NCBI GenBank assembly: GCA_035468285.1
Contig: DATISY010000064.1
Coordinates: forward strand, 1 to 62,888
DNA: 62,888 nucleotides
From: PALSA-555 sp035468285
GTDB taxonomy: Bacteria > Actinomycetota > Acidimicrobiia > IMCC26256 > PALSA-555
Direction of reading: 5' to 3'
Each line of letters starts with the position of its first letter. Position 1 is the stretch's first letter. This document shows, in pieces, positions 15,822 to 24,064 of this stretch. Both the position numbers and the translations under genes were made by a program. Under the pieces are notes generated by a model. It saw only the letters and a list, made by a program, of their open reading frames with translations, was not told where the DNA came from and ran no database searches.

Positions 15822-17203
15822 ATCGACCCGAGCACGTCCATCGCGTCGGCGACGACCTGCGCCTGCGTGCGCCCCTCGAGGTGCTGGGCGTAGGCGGCGG
15901 CGTTCACGCCGAGGAGCATGGGCGCCCCCGTGTAGACGGCCAGATTGACCCACTGCGACCACCGGCCCTTCCGTGCGTCCATGTGCCCGATGATCCCGGC
16001 ACGACGGTCCCAGAAGACCCGCGGGAACTCGAGCAGCACATGGTCGGCCAGCCCCGAGCCGAGCGCGGCGATGGAGCGCAGCTTGGCATCGGGCAACGGC
16101 GGGCTGAACGCGACCGCACCCGCCTGGAGGACACCCAACGGGAGCGTCACGATCGCGTAGTCCGCGTGCGTCGACCCGCCGGCCGTCGCGACCGTCACAC
16201 CCCCAGGCCCGTACTCGATCCGGTTCACCGGTGTCCGCCGGCGGACGTCGAGATCCCGAGCGGCGTGCTGGACGATCTGGTCGTACCCGCCCCGCACCAG
16301 CACGTCGGGCCCCGTGGCGAACCGGCCTGCGTCCCACGTCGCGAGGGCCAAGTCCGCGACGTCCGCCCCGTGCGGATGCTCGATCTCAATGTTCACCTCG
16401 TAGTCGAGGCGGGCCCGGCTGGCCGGGTTCACCGTCCGGTACGGACGGGACACGGCGAGGGCGGCCCCGAGCGACGCGTCGGGCGCGGCGCGAGCGCGGC
16501 CCGACTCGGCCGCGCGCAGCGCCGCTTGATACTCCGCGCGGCTCTGGCGTTGCGCTGCGGTGCTGACACGCGAGCCGGCGAGGTCATAGATGACGTCGTG
16601 GCGGGAGTCGGCCGTCACCACCGCGGCACCGATGTGGTCGACGACGCGGGTCAGCGGGTTGCCGTGCGTGCCGTGGATCCACAGCGCGCCCAGCTCGACG
16701 GGTGGCCCCAGGTCCCGGGTGGTCCAGATCCGGCCGCCGACCCGGTCACGGGCCTCGAGGACGGTCACGTGGTGACCGGTGACCTGGAGGTGCGCGGCGG
16801 CGGCGAGGCCGGCGATGCCCGCGCCGACGACGACGACGGTCGCGCTCGACGGGGCCACGCCGTCGACCTGGCGGGCCGCCCGGCGCCCCGAGAGCAGCGC
16901 GCCCTGGACGGTGCCGGGGGCGTCTTCGGAGGTCGCCTCCCCCGCGAAGTAGAGCCGGTCGGCGACCGGTGCGGCGAGCGCCCGCCGGTCGCTCGGCCCC
17001 GAACCGACCCGGTAGTACGAGAACGCCCCCCGCGCGTACGGGTCGGCGCCCCACCGGGTCATGACGACCCCGGTCGGCACGGGGAGGGCGGACGCACCGG
17101 ACCGCGGGATGAACGGGCCCAGCCGACGGTCGATCGACGCCAGCGCCGCGGCGCTGACCGTGGCGCCCAGGAAGGCCCGGCGCGACACGTCCGGGGAGCT
17201 CAC
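15812..17203 (-). CDS. FAD-dependent amine oxidase, circularly permuted, Tat-type signal
   Basis: A 463-residue single open frame. It begins with a Tat-like signal (SRRAFLGA at 7-14). Residues about 45-112 carry the segment normally found at the C-terminus of monoamine/polyamine oxidases: TRWGADP, YFAGEATS (85-92) and TVQGALLSG (98-106). The normal N-terminal Rossmann motif GAGIAG (127-132), E150 and RVGGRIW follow. The protein ends with the LPLGVLQAG and substrate region. The order is thus C-terminal part first. It should oxidise an amine or alcohol-like substrate outside the membrane. GTG overlaps the upstream ligase stop (GTGA). Confidence 0.8.
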   Translation of the reverse strand: MSSPDVSRRAFLGATVSAAALASIDRRLGPFIPRSGASALPVPTGVVMTRWGADPYARGAFSYYRVGSGPSDRRALAAPVADRLYFAGEATSEDAPGTVQGALLSGRRAARQVDGVAPSSATVVVVGAGIAGLAAAAHLQVTGHHVTVLEARDRVGGRIWTTRDLGPPVELGALWIHGTHGNPLTRVVDHIGAAVVTADSRHDVIYDLAGSRVSTAAQRQSRAEYQAALRAAESGRARAAPDASLGAALAVSRPYRTVNPASRARLDYEVNIEIEHPHGADVADLALATWDAGRFATGPDVLVRGGYDQIVQHAARDLDVRRRTPVNRIEYGPGGVTVATAGGSTHADYAIVTLPLGVLQAGAVAFSPPLPDAKLRSIAALGSGLADHVLLEFPRVFWDRRAGIIGHMDARKGRWSQWVNLAVYTGAPMLLGVNAAAYAQHLEGRTQAQVVADAMDVLGSIYS

Positions 17204-18588
17204 GAACGCTGGGCGAGACCGGCTCGCACCTCCCGGCGGAGGACCTTGCCGGTGGCGGTGTGGGGCAGCTCGTCGGCCACGACCAGCACCTCAGGGGTCT
17301 TCAAGGACCCGAGGTGCTCGTGAACATGGGCCCGCAGCGCCTCGGGGTCGATCGCCGCGCCGGGCCGGGCGACGACCATCGCCGCGACGAGCTCGCCCCA
17401 CTCCTCGTCGGGCAGGCCGACGACGGCAGCGCCCGCGACGGCCGGGTGACGCAACAAGGTGTCCTCGATCTCGGCCGGGGCAAGGTTCTCGCCGCCGCGA
17501 ATGATGGTGTCGTCGCCGCGCCCTTCGACGAACACATAGCCGTCCGCGTCGACGTGGCCGCGGTCGCCGGTCTGGAGCCATCCGCCGGCGTCCCGCCGGG
17601 AGCCCTGCCCGACATACTCACCCGAGACCTGGTCGCCCCGTACCTGGACCTCGCCCTCGACGATTCGCACCTCGACGCCGGGAACGGGCCGGCCGACCGA
17701 GCCCAGCCGGGCTCGGACCGTCGGGTCGGTGCTCTGCTGCGCGGCACGGTGATCGTCGGGCCCGAGCATGCACACCGTGCTGCTCGTCTCGGTCAGGCCG
17801 TACGCGTTGACGAACGCGGCGTCCGGGAAGAGCGTCAATGCCCGCTCCAAGATCGGTGTCGGCATCCGCGAGCCGCCGTAGGCCAGGTGCCGCAGCGACG
17901 ACACGTCGACGTCCGGGTCCTGTTCGAGCTGCGCCACGATCCGGGCGAGCATGGTGGGAACGACGAACGCGTGGGTCACGCGCTCGCGGGCTGTCAGGTC
18001 CAGCCACGCCTCTGGTGAGAAGTGGGGGAGCGGGACGACGCGCCGCCCGGCGTAGGTGGAGGACAGCATCGCCGCGACCCCCGCGATGTGGAACGGCGGC
18101 ACCGCGACCAGCACCGCTTCGCCCTCACCCGCGCCGGCGAACTCGACGGTGTTGAAGATGTACGCCAGCAGCTGGTCGTGCCCGAGCGTCGCGGCCTTCG
18201 GCTCGGCGGTGGTGCCGCTGGTGAAGAGCAGCACCGCCGGCGCGGCTGGGCTGTCGGGGAACGGTTCCGGCGCGCCGGTCGACGGGTCGAGCCAGGCGTC
18301 GTCGGCGACCTCGACCGGGGCGAGCCGGGCAAGCAGCGCGTCGCGGGTCTCTGCCGGGAGCCGGTAGTTGATCGGCGCGTACGGCACGCCGGCCCACGCG
18401 GCACCGAACAAGGCGACCGGGACCAGGGGTGACGTCTCCCCGAGGAGGGCCACCTTCGGGCGGGACGGCCCGAGCCGGGCAGCCACCGCGGCCGAACGGT
18501 CCCGCACCTCGGCGAAGGTCACACCTTCGCCCCCGACGCCGATCGCCACGCGCTCGCCGAACCCGTCCGCAGCCATCTCGAGCAACAT
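17200..18588 (-). CDS. Acyl-CoA synthetase (AMP-forming)
   Basis: About 462 residues from ATG 18588, on the short side for the family. A CTG at 18600 overlapping the preceding stop (CTGA) would add LNIA, which matches typical FadD starts and may be the real start. Motifs are LFTSGTTAEPKA, NAYGLTETSST, GDRGHVDADGYVFVEGRGDD and a final TGKVLRREV with the catalytic Lys. The P-loop reads SGTTAEPK rather than SGTTGxPK. It activates an unknown acid to its CoA ester. It is coupled to a double crotonase upstream and the permuted amine oxidase downstream. Confidence 0.87.
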   Translation of the reverse strand: MLLEMAADGFGERVAIGVGGEGVTFAEVRDRSAAVAARLGPSRPKVALLGETSPLVPVALFGAAWAGVPYAPINYRLPAETRDALLARLAPVEVADDAWLDPSTGAPEPFPDSPAAPAVLLFTSGTTAEPKAATLGHDQLLAYIFNTVEFAGAGEGEAVLVAVPPFHIAGVAAMLSSTYAGRRVVPLPHFSPEAWLDLTARERVTHAFVVPTMLARIVAQLEQDPDVDVSSLRHLAYGGSRMPTPILERALTLFPDAAFVNAYGLTETSSTVCMLGPDDHRAAQQSTDPTVRARLGSVGRPVPGVEVRIVEGEVQVRGDQVSGEYVGQGSRRDAGGWLQTGDRGHVDADGYVFVEGRGDDTIIRGGENLAPAEIEDTLLRHPAVAGAAVVGLPDEEWGELVAAMVVARPGAAIDPEALRAHVHEHLGSLKTPEVLVVADELPHTATGKVLRREVRAGLAQRS

Positions 18589-18596
18589 GGCGATGT

Positions 18597-19613
18597 TCAG
18601 GGCAGTGACTCCGCAATCTCGAGGCAACGGGCGCGGAGCCGCGACGGATGCACGACCTCGTCGACCAGACCCCAACCGAGCGCCGTCGGGGCCGAGAGCG
18701 TATCCCCGGCGAGCAGGAGCCGGAGGGTGCGCTGCCGGCCGATCCGGGCGGGCAGCGACACCGTCCCGCCCGCGCCCGGGACCAGCCCGAGGCCCAACTC
18801 GGGGAGGCCCACCCGGGCGTCGTCCGCGGCGACGACGTGACGGGCGAAGGCCGCGAGCTCGATCCCCGCCCCGAGGCACGACCCGTGGAGACCGACCACG
18901 AGGCGATCGGCGAGCCGGGCGAAGCGGGTCGCGAGCGAACGCCCCAGCCGGACCAGGTGCGCCGCCACCGGGTCGGGCGACGAGCCGAACTCGTCGAGGT
19001 CGCCGCCCGAGCAGAACGACGGTCCCTCCCCGAGGACCATGATGGGTCCCGTCTGGGCCGCGCTGTCGCGCAATGCGGCGTCAAGCTCGTCACGCAACCG
19101 ACGATCGAGCGCGTTGTGACGCCCGCCGCGGGTCAGGATGATCTCGGTGAGCCCGTCGTGGCGGACGACGCGGACCCGTGGGGCGGCGTCGGGGCCGGGC
19201 CGCGCGCCGCGCCGCCCGTCGAGCCAGGCCCGGAACTCCGGGCCGGCTTGCAGCATCGAGTACGTGGTCGACTCCCGAACCAGTCCCACCCACCGGTCCG
19301 CGGGGCTGGTGCGGAGCAGCAACGCCGCCGCGGTGGCGGCGAGCGGAACCCGGTCGACCTGGGCGCAAAGGGCCTCGACGCTCAGGTCGTCGGCGAGGAG
19401 GACGTCAGGGCGGGGCGCGTCGGGCCCGTCCGGCGGTACGGCCGCCGCGACCAGGAGCGGGACCTCCGAGAGCAGCGCCCACTGCTCGGTGGTGACGGCC
19501 CCCACGTCGGTCACGACCACCACGGCCGGCGCTCCGAGGTGATCGGCGAGCACCGCGTCGACGGCGGCGGGTCCCGCCGCGAGCAGCCGGGCGTCGACCT
19601 CGACGACCGGCAC
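18597..19613 (-). CDS. Double crotonase: degenerate N-terminal half plus enoyl-CoA hydratase-like half
   Basis: About 338 residues from GTG 19613; a CTG at 19625 overlapping the upstream stop is possible. Residues ~150-338 are a crotonase with SFCSGGDLDEFG and GLHGSCLGAGIELAAF oxyanion segments and LGLVPGAGGTVSLP, but the family's usual C-terminal helices are cut short. Residues 1-150 look like a worn crotonase half (LLSEVPLLVAAAVPP, then ESTTYSMLQAGPEFRAWL). Instead of Glu the last active-site position is Gly-Ala (GAGG). It may have isomerase or hydrolase rather than hydratase activity. It is linked with the ligase downstream. Confidence 0.75.
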   Translation of the reverse strand: MPVVEVDARLLAAGPAAVDAVLADHLGAPAVVVVTDVGAVTTEQWALLSEVPLLVAAAVPPDGPDAPRPDVLLADDLSVEALCAQVDRVPLAATAAALLLRTSPADRWVGLVRESTTYSMLQAGPEFRAWLDGRRGARPGPDAAPRVRVVRHDGLTEIILTRGGRHNALDRRLRDELDAALRDSAAQTGPIMVLGEGPSFCSGGDLDEFGSSPDPVAAHLVRLGRSLATRFARLADRLVVGLHGSCLGAGIELAAFARHVVAADDARVGLPELGLGLVPGAGGTVSLPARIGRQRTLRLLLAGDTLSAPTALGWGLVDEVVHPSRLRARCLEIAESLP

Positions 19614-19621
19614 GGACCGGT

Positions 19622-19765
19622 TCAGTCGGAGGAGGGGAGCGGCTTGGCTTGGGCGATCTCCATGACCTGGCCGTGGCAGACGAGCTCGCCATCGCCGGCC
19701 TTGGTCACGAGCAGCGTGGCCTCGCAGACCGCGCATTGGTAGCGCTTCCCGAGCAGGTTCGCCAT
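19622..19765 (-). CDS. Desulforedoxin-like mini metalloprotein (CxxC...CH)
   Basis: A 47-residue protein beginning at ATG 19765. C11, C14, C30 and H31 occupy the positions of the four Cys of desulforedoxin and of the N-terminal domain of desulfoferrodoxin; the last ligand is His instead of Cys. The start MANLLGKRYQC closely parallels the known desulforedoxin start. It should bind one iron or zinc and may carry electrons. A second copy with four Cys is eight bases upstream. Its stop overlaps the possible CTG start of the double crotonase. Confidence 0.75.
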   Translation of the reverse strand: MANLLGKRYQCAVCEATLLVTKAGDGELVCHGQVMEIAQAKPLPSSD

Positions 19766-19773
19766 TGGGTCCC

Positions 19774-19902
19774 TCAGTCCTCGCGGGCGACCATCGGGTG
19801 GTCGCAACACACCGGCGCGGTGTCGTCGCCGGTCTTCACGACGATGATCTCGGTGCCGCAGCCGTCGCAGCGGAGCCGTGTCCCCACTTTCGTAGCCGTC
19901 AT
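19774..19902 (-). CDS. Desulforedoxin-like mini metalloprotein (CxxC...CC)
   Basis: A 42-residue protein, too short for most gene callers. ATG 19902; the sequence contains LRCDGCGTEIIVVKTGDD and VCCDHPM, with C12, C15, C32 and C33 in exactly the CxxC plus CC arrangement of desulforedoxin's Fe(Cys)4 centre. It has the same direction as, and similar sequence to, the 47-residue gene eight bases downstream, so they form a tandem pair. TAGTCT seven bases upstream of ATG suggests a leaderless promoter. Electron transfer or zinc-ribbon structural roles are both possible. Confidence 0.78.
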   Translation of the reverse strand: MTATKVGTRLRCDGCGTEIIVVKTGDDTAPVCCDHPMVARED

Positions 19903-19909
19903 AGGCGAC

Positions 19910-19915
19910 AGACTA
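19910..19915 (-). promoter_or_regulatory. Probable leaderless -10 for the desulforedoxin-like pair
   Basis: The minus strand reads TAGTCT (TANNNT) seven bases before ATG 19902. The divergent crotonase begins at GTG 19921, so only 18 bases separate the two start codons and this element lies between them. Confidence 0.5.
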
Positions 19916-19920
19916 CCCGG

Positions 19921-20745
19921 GTGCGCGATCCGGACGGCTTCTCGGACCTCAGGTTCGCCCTCGAGGGTGACGTGGCGGTCATCACCCTGTCCCGCCCCGA
20001 GCGCAAGAACGCGTTCACCGGCGCGATGGGCGCGAGCCTCGGCGCGGCGTACCGGCGCTGCGACGAGGACGACCAGGTCCGGGCGGTGGTCGTCACCGGT
20101 GCGGGCGACGCGTTCTGCGCCGGCGCCGATCTCAGCCCCGCGGGCGAGACCTTCGCCGCTCCCGATGCGGGGCCCGCCGAGTTCACGTCGTCACCGGTTC
20201 GGCCCCCCGCGTGGGAGGTCCGCAAGCCGGTGCTCGCGGCGATGAACGGCCACGCCATCGGGATCGGGATGACGCTTGCCATGCAATGCGACCTGCGGAT
20301 CATGGCGACGGGCGCGAAATACGGGTTCGTCCACGTCCGGCGCGGTGTCATCCCGGACGCCCACGCGCACTGGACCGTGCCTCGCGCCGTCGGGTTCGCG
20401 CAGGCCGCCGACCTGCTCCTCACCGGCCGTCACTTCACGGCCGAGGAGGCCGTCACCATGGGTCTCGCCACCCGGGCCGTGCCGCCCGAGGAGGTCCTCG
20501 CCACTGCGGTGACGCTGGCCCAAGACATCGCCGCCAACGCCGCCCCTCTCTCGGTGGCGATCACGAAGCGGCTCCTCTGGTCCAGCCCGCCGCTCGACGC
20601 GGCCGAGGCCGACCGGCTCGAGAGCGTCATGCACCGCCACGTCATGGGCGCGGCCGACGCCCGCGAAGGCGTGCTGGCGTTCCTCGAACGGCGGTCCCCG
20701 CGCTGGTCGCTGTCACCGACCCGGGACTGGCCCGACGCCTGGTGA
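19921..20745 (+). CDS. Enoyl-CoA hydratase/isomerase family protein
   Basis: A 274-residue crotonase from GTG 19921. The first oxyanion segment is FCAGADLSPAG (about residues 64-74) and the second is KPVLAAMNGHAIGIGMTLAMQCD. The active-site region FVHVRRGVIPDAHAHWTVPRAVG has Asp-Ala-His where hydratases have Glu, so an isomerase, hydrolase or lyase activity is possible. The start is only 18 bases from the divergent 42-residue gene, so its mRNA is probably leaderless. It converges with the amidohydrolase at 20755. Confidence 0.87.
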   Translation: MRDPDGFSDLRFALEGDVAVITLSRPERKNAFTGAMGASLGAAYRRCDEDDQVRAVVVTGAGDAFCAGADLSPAGETFAAPDAGPAEFTSSPVRPPAWEVRKPVLAAMNGHAIGIGMTLAMQCDLRIMATGAKYGFVHVRRGVIPDAHAHWTVPRAVGFAQAADLLLTGRHFTAEEAVTMGLATRAVPPEEVLATAVTLAQDIAANAAPLSVAITKRLLWSSPPLDAAEADRLESVMHRHVMGAADAREGVLAFLERRSPRWSLSPTRDWPDAW

Positions 20746-20754
20746 CCCGCGAGT

Positions 20755-21639
20755 TCAGCTCGGACGCGCGGCGGGCTCGCCGAGCAACCGCAACGCGTTC
20801 TCGCGGAGGAACTGGGGCCAGACATGGTCTCGGAACGGCACCGATGAGAGCTGTTCGAAGATCGTCTCGTACGACAGCCCCATCGGGAAGTACCCGGCGA
20901 AGCACACCTTCGTGGCACCCCGCGTGTTGGCGAAGTCGATGATGGTCTTCGGGTAGTACCGGGGCGCGAACGCGCTGGTCGAGTAGTGCAGGCCCGGCCA
21001 CTTCAGCATGAGCTTGACGGCCAGGTCGGCCCAGGGTTCGGCGCCGTGGCGCATGACGACGACGAGCTCGGGGAAGTCATAGCAGACCTGATCGAGTCGT
21101 CGGACGTCTTGGGGCGCGAACGGGATCCGGGGGCCGGGGATCCCGACGGTGACGAACAACGGGAGGTTGAGGTCGACGCACTCGGCGTAGAGCGGGTACC
21201 ACTCCGACGCGTCGAGCGGAACCTGCGGGAACGTGCCCGCAGTGAACGCCGTCGCGGCACGCACCCCGAGGTCCCCGACGGCGGCCCGCAGGGCCCGCAG
21301 GCCCGCGACGCCCCGGTTCGGGTCGACCTCGTAGGACCCGACGAACCGGTCGTGATGGTCGCGGGCGGCCCGCCGCGAGACGTCGTCGTCGGGGTTCACC
21401 CCGATCATCGCCCGCTCGACACCGAAGCGGTCCATCTCGTCGAGCACCGCACGGACCGGGTCGTCGGCGTACCGAGCAGCCGGCAGGTTCCGGAACATGT
21501 AGGACGCCGGGTGCGCGAAGGTCTGCGAGTCCGGGTCCTTGAGGAGCGGGCTCAGCTGATCCCGCCACGCCTGGTCACCCGCCGCGGGCGGGAGGCCGAC
21601 CATCAGGTCGATGATCGGGACCCCGAATGGGTTCGTCAC
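20755..21639 (-). CDS. Amidohydrolase family 2 (TIM-barrel metal-dependent hydrolase)
   Basis: A 294-residue protein of the amidohydrolase_2 group, which includes ACMSD-like decarboxylases. The sequence PIIDLMVGLPP at the N-terminus stands where members usually have DxHxH, so the typical first metal ligands are absent. VVVMRHGAEPW and a late YFPMGLS segment follow. The loss of DxHxH suggests altered metal binding. GTG 21639 overlaps the stop of the kinase-like gene (GTGA). It is the last gene of a three-gene run with a CoA-transferase and an APH-like protein. Confidence 0.78.
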   Translation of the reverse strand: MTNPFGVPIIDLMVGLPPAAGDQAWRDQLSPLLKDPDSQTFAHPASYMFRNLPAARYADDPVRAVLDEMDRFGVERAMIGVNPDDDVSRRAARDHHDRFVGSYEVDPNRGVAGLRALRAAVGDLGVRAATAFTAGTFPQVPLDASEWYPLYAECVDLNLPLFVTVGIPGPRIPFAPQDVRRLDQVCYDFPELVVVMRHGAEPWADLAVKLMLKWPGLHYSTSAFAPRYYPKTIIDFANTRGATKVCFAGYFPMGLSYETIFEQLSSVPFRDHVWPQFLRENALRLLGEPAARPS

Positions 21640-22769
21640 GGCGCGGGCGTGATCACTTCGGGTGGTGGTCCGGGTGCCGGGAGGTCGAGCAGATCCGCGA
21701 GCACGCGGGTGACTGCGTTGTTGGCGGACATCTCCTCGGCGGCTTCGATCGGCATGAGGCCGAAGCCGGTGACGAGGGTCGCGATTCGGATCATCACGAC
21801 CGCGAAGCGCAGCCCGGCGAAGATCTCGTAGAAGTCGAGGTCGCGTGCGGCGCGTCCACTGGCCCGCTCGTAGTGCGCCACCATCTCGTCACGCGTCGGG
21901 AAGCCGTCCATCCGCGGGGCGGGCATGCCTTCGTGGAAGTGTCGGTCGAGGAACAGCCACCATCCCAGGTCCATCATGGGGTCGGCGAGCGTCACCATCT
22001 CCCAGTCGAGGACCGCCGTGACTCGGTAGTCGGGGCCGAAGAGCTGGTTGTTGATCCGGGCGTCGCCCCAACAGAGCGCGATCTCGGGATCCTCCGCGGG
22101 GGCGTTGCGCTGGATCCACTCGAGCGTCGCGCGCGGGACCGCGGGCGCGGCGTAGCCGGCCGCGTCCTCGGCCCACGTGAAGGACCGCTCGTAGTAGCGG
22201 AGCTGCTGCTCGAACCCGAGGCGCCCGTACTGCGGCTTGCTCAGGACGCCCAGGTCGAGTTGCCGCCAGTCGACGCCGTGCACGCGGGCCATGGCCTCGA
22301 GCCCGCTCTCGACCAGTGTGCGGCGCTGCTGTGGTGTCGCCTCGTCGAGCAGCCATCCTCCGACCGTGTACGGGGGGCTGTCCTCGGGTGTCCGGCCCTC
22401 CACCCGCTCCATCACGAAGAACGGCGCGCCGAGCACGCGGTCGTCGGCCTCGTACCAGCGCACCGGGGGGACGGGCACGTCGCTGTGCTCACCGAGCGTG
22501 CGCAGCACGAGGTACTGCTGCTCGAAGTCCGCTTCGAGGAACACGGTGTGCTGGGTCGGCTTCACCCGCAGGACCAGGGACTCCTCGACCGGCGCGCCGT
22601 CCGTCACCCAGGACGCGTCGAACAGCAGCGTCTCGTTCGAGAATCCCGTCGCCGCCGGGCCGCTGATCGGCCCCACCTGTACCCCGGTGGCATCGGGAAG
22701 CTGGCGGGTCAACCATGCCGCGAGGGTCGCGCGGGCCTGCTCGAGGTCACGCTGTTCGGGGATCGGCAT
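21636..22769 (-). CDS. APH-family phosphotransferase (ACAD10-like)
   Basis: A 377-residue aminoglycoside-phosphotransferase/choline-kinase-fold protein. The catalytic loop is LCWGDARINNQLF (about residue 250), with Trp replacing the usual His of HGD but the Asp and Asn kept; VLDWEMVTLADPMMDLGWW supplies the metal-binding Asp. In actinobacteria these proteins often sit beside acyl-CoA dehydrogenases and are thought to phosphorylate hydroxylated acyl groups before elimination. ATG 22769; it overlaps the downstream amidohydrolase and follows the CoA-transferase by 10 bases. Confidence 0.88.
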   Translation of the reverse strand: MPIPEQRDLEQARATLAAWLTRQLPDATGVQVGPISGPAATGFSNETLLFDASWVTDGAPVEESLVLRVKPTQHTVFLEADFEQQYLVLRTLGEHSDVPVPPVRWYEADDRVLGAPFFVMERVEGRTPEDSPPYTVGGWLLDEATPQQRRTLVESGLEAMARVHGVDWRQLDLGVLSKPQYGRLGFEQQLRYYERSFTWAEDAAGYAAPAVPRATLEWIQRNAPAEDPEIALCWGDARINNQLFGPDYRVTAVLDWEMVTLADPMMDLGWWLFLDRHFHEGMPAPRMDGFPTRDEMVAHYERASGRAARDLDFYEIFAGLRFAVVMIRIATLVTGFGLMPIEAAEEMSANNAVTRVLADLLDLPAPGPPPEVITPAP

Positions 22770-22779
22770 GGCAGTCCCT

Positions 22780-23919
22780 TCAGATCAGGGCACCGGCGTC
22801 GCGCAGCGCGGCGACCTCGGTGGCATCGAACCCCCACCTTTGGAGCACGTCCGGGGTGTGGGCCCCAGGGTGCTCCGGGGCGCGGGGGGTGGACAGCGTG
22901 GAGCGGGAGAACCGCGGGGCGGGTGCAGGCTGGGGGACACCCCGCAACGACACGAAGCCGTGGCGCGCCTGATGATGGGCGTGATCGGGTGCTTCGACGG
23001 GGGTCAGCACCGGCGCGACGCACGCGTCGTGCCCCGCGAAGCGCTCGACCCACTCCAACCGGCTGCGGGTCCGGATCGTGTCCGCGAAGCGGGCGCGGAG
23101 CAGGGGCCAGCTCGCCTGGTCCATCTGGTCGGGGAGGTCCGCGTCGGCCAGGCCGAGGCCCGCGAGGAGCGCGGCGTAGAACTGCGGTTCGATCGCGCCG
23201 ACCGCGAGCCACCGCCCGTCGGCGGTCTCGTACACCTCGTAGAACGGCGCCCCGGTGTCGAGCAGGTTCGTGCCCCGCTCGCCCCACGCCCCCGACGCAC
23301 GCGCGGCGTAGAACGGGGTCAGCATGAGCGCGGCGCCGTCGATCATCGCCGCATCGATCACCTGGCCCTCCCCGGACCGTTCACGCTCGTAGAGGGCGGC
23401 GAGGACCCCGAACGCCATCAGCATCCCACCGCCCGCGAAGTCACCGAGCACGTTGATCGGCGGCGTCGGCGGCTGCCCCGCTCGTCCGAGCGGCTCGAGA
23501 GCGCCGGCGACGGCGAGGTAGTCGATGTCGTGGCCGGCCCGGTCGGCGAGTGGACCCGACTGACCCCAGCCGGTGAGCCGCCCGTAGATCAGCCGCGGGT
23601 TGCGCGCCCGGCAGACGTCAGGGCCGATCCCGAGCCGCTCGGCGACACCGGGACGGAACACCTCGAACGCCACGTCCGCATGGTCGGTGAGGCGCAAGAA
23701 CGTCTCGACCCCCGCGTCGGTCTTGAGATCGAGTGCCACGGCGTCCTTCGACCGGTGCATCGCATTGGACGACGGCGTCGACGTGTCGGGTGGCACGGCG
23801 TCGACACGATCGACGCGCAGCACCTCCGCGCCCAGGTCGGCGAGCAGCATCCCGCAGAACGGTCCCGGGCCGAGCCCGACGAGCTCGACGACTCGCACCC
23901 CTTCGAGCGGGCCCGCCAT
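22780..23919 (-). CDS. CaiB/BaiF family, alpha-methylacyl-CoA racemase-like
   Basis: A 379-residue protein in normal family order: GVRVVELVGLGPGPFCGMLLADLGAEV, GWGQSGPLADRAGHDIDY, then GDFAGGGMLMAFGVL. The His of AGHDIDY and the Asp of GDFAGG are the pair that racemise the alpha carbon in AMACR/MCR. It should interconvert (2R)- and (2S)-methylacyl-CoA, which is needed before beta-oxidation of branched isoprenoid or sterol side chains. It leads a three-gene run with an APH-like protein and an amidohydrolase. No motif explains its own promoter. Confidence 0.9.
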   Translation of the reverse strand: MAGPLEGVRVVELVGLGPGPFCGMLLADLGAEVLRVDRVDAVPPDTSTPSSNAMHRSKDAVALDLKTDAGVETFLRLTDHADVAFEVFRPGVAERLGIGPDVCRARNPRLIYGRLTGWGQSGPLADRAGHDIDYLAVAGALEPLGRAGQPPTPPINVLGDFAGGGMLMAFGVLAALYERERSGEGQVIDAAMIDGAALMLTPFYAARASGAWGERGTNLLDTGAPFYEVYETADGRWLAVGAIEPQFYAALLAGLGLADADLPDQMDQASWPLLRARFADTIRTRSRLEWVERFAGHDACVAPVLTPVEAPDHAHHQARHGFVSLRGVPQPAPAPRFSRSTLSTPRAPEHPGAHTPDVLQRWGFDATEVAALRDAGALI

Positions 23920-23952
23920 GGATCAGCCGACCGCTCGGCCGGTGATGATCAA

Positions 23953-23972
23953 ACGCGCCGTACGTGGCGCGT
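23953..23972. terminator. Short hairpin between divergent-tail genes, possible terminator
   Basis: Arms ACGCGCC and GGCGCGT (7 bp) enclose six bases. Read on the minus strand the stem ends in TTT, 93 bases after the stop of the DDN-like gene. The 145-base gap 23920-24064 holds nothing else recognisable. Weak evidence. Confidence 0.3.
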
Positions 23973-24064
23973 GGGGGATGCGACGGATCCGGGTCATGAG
24001 GTTGGCGCGTGATCCTAAACGCCCGTCACGACGGCGATCCGTCCACCGTTGGCCCATCCCCCGA

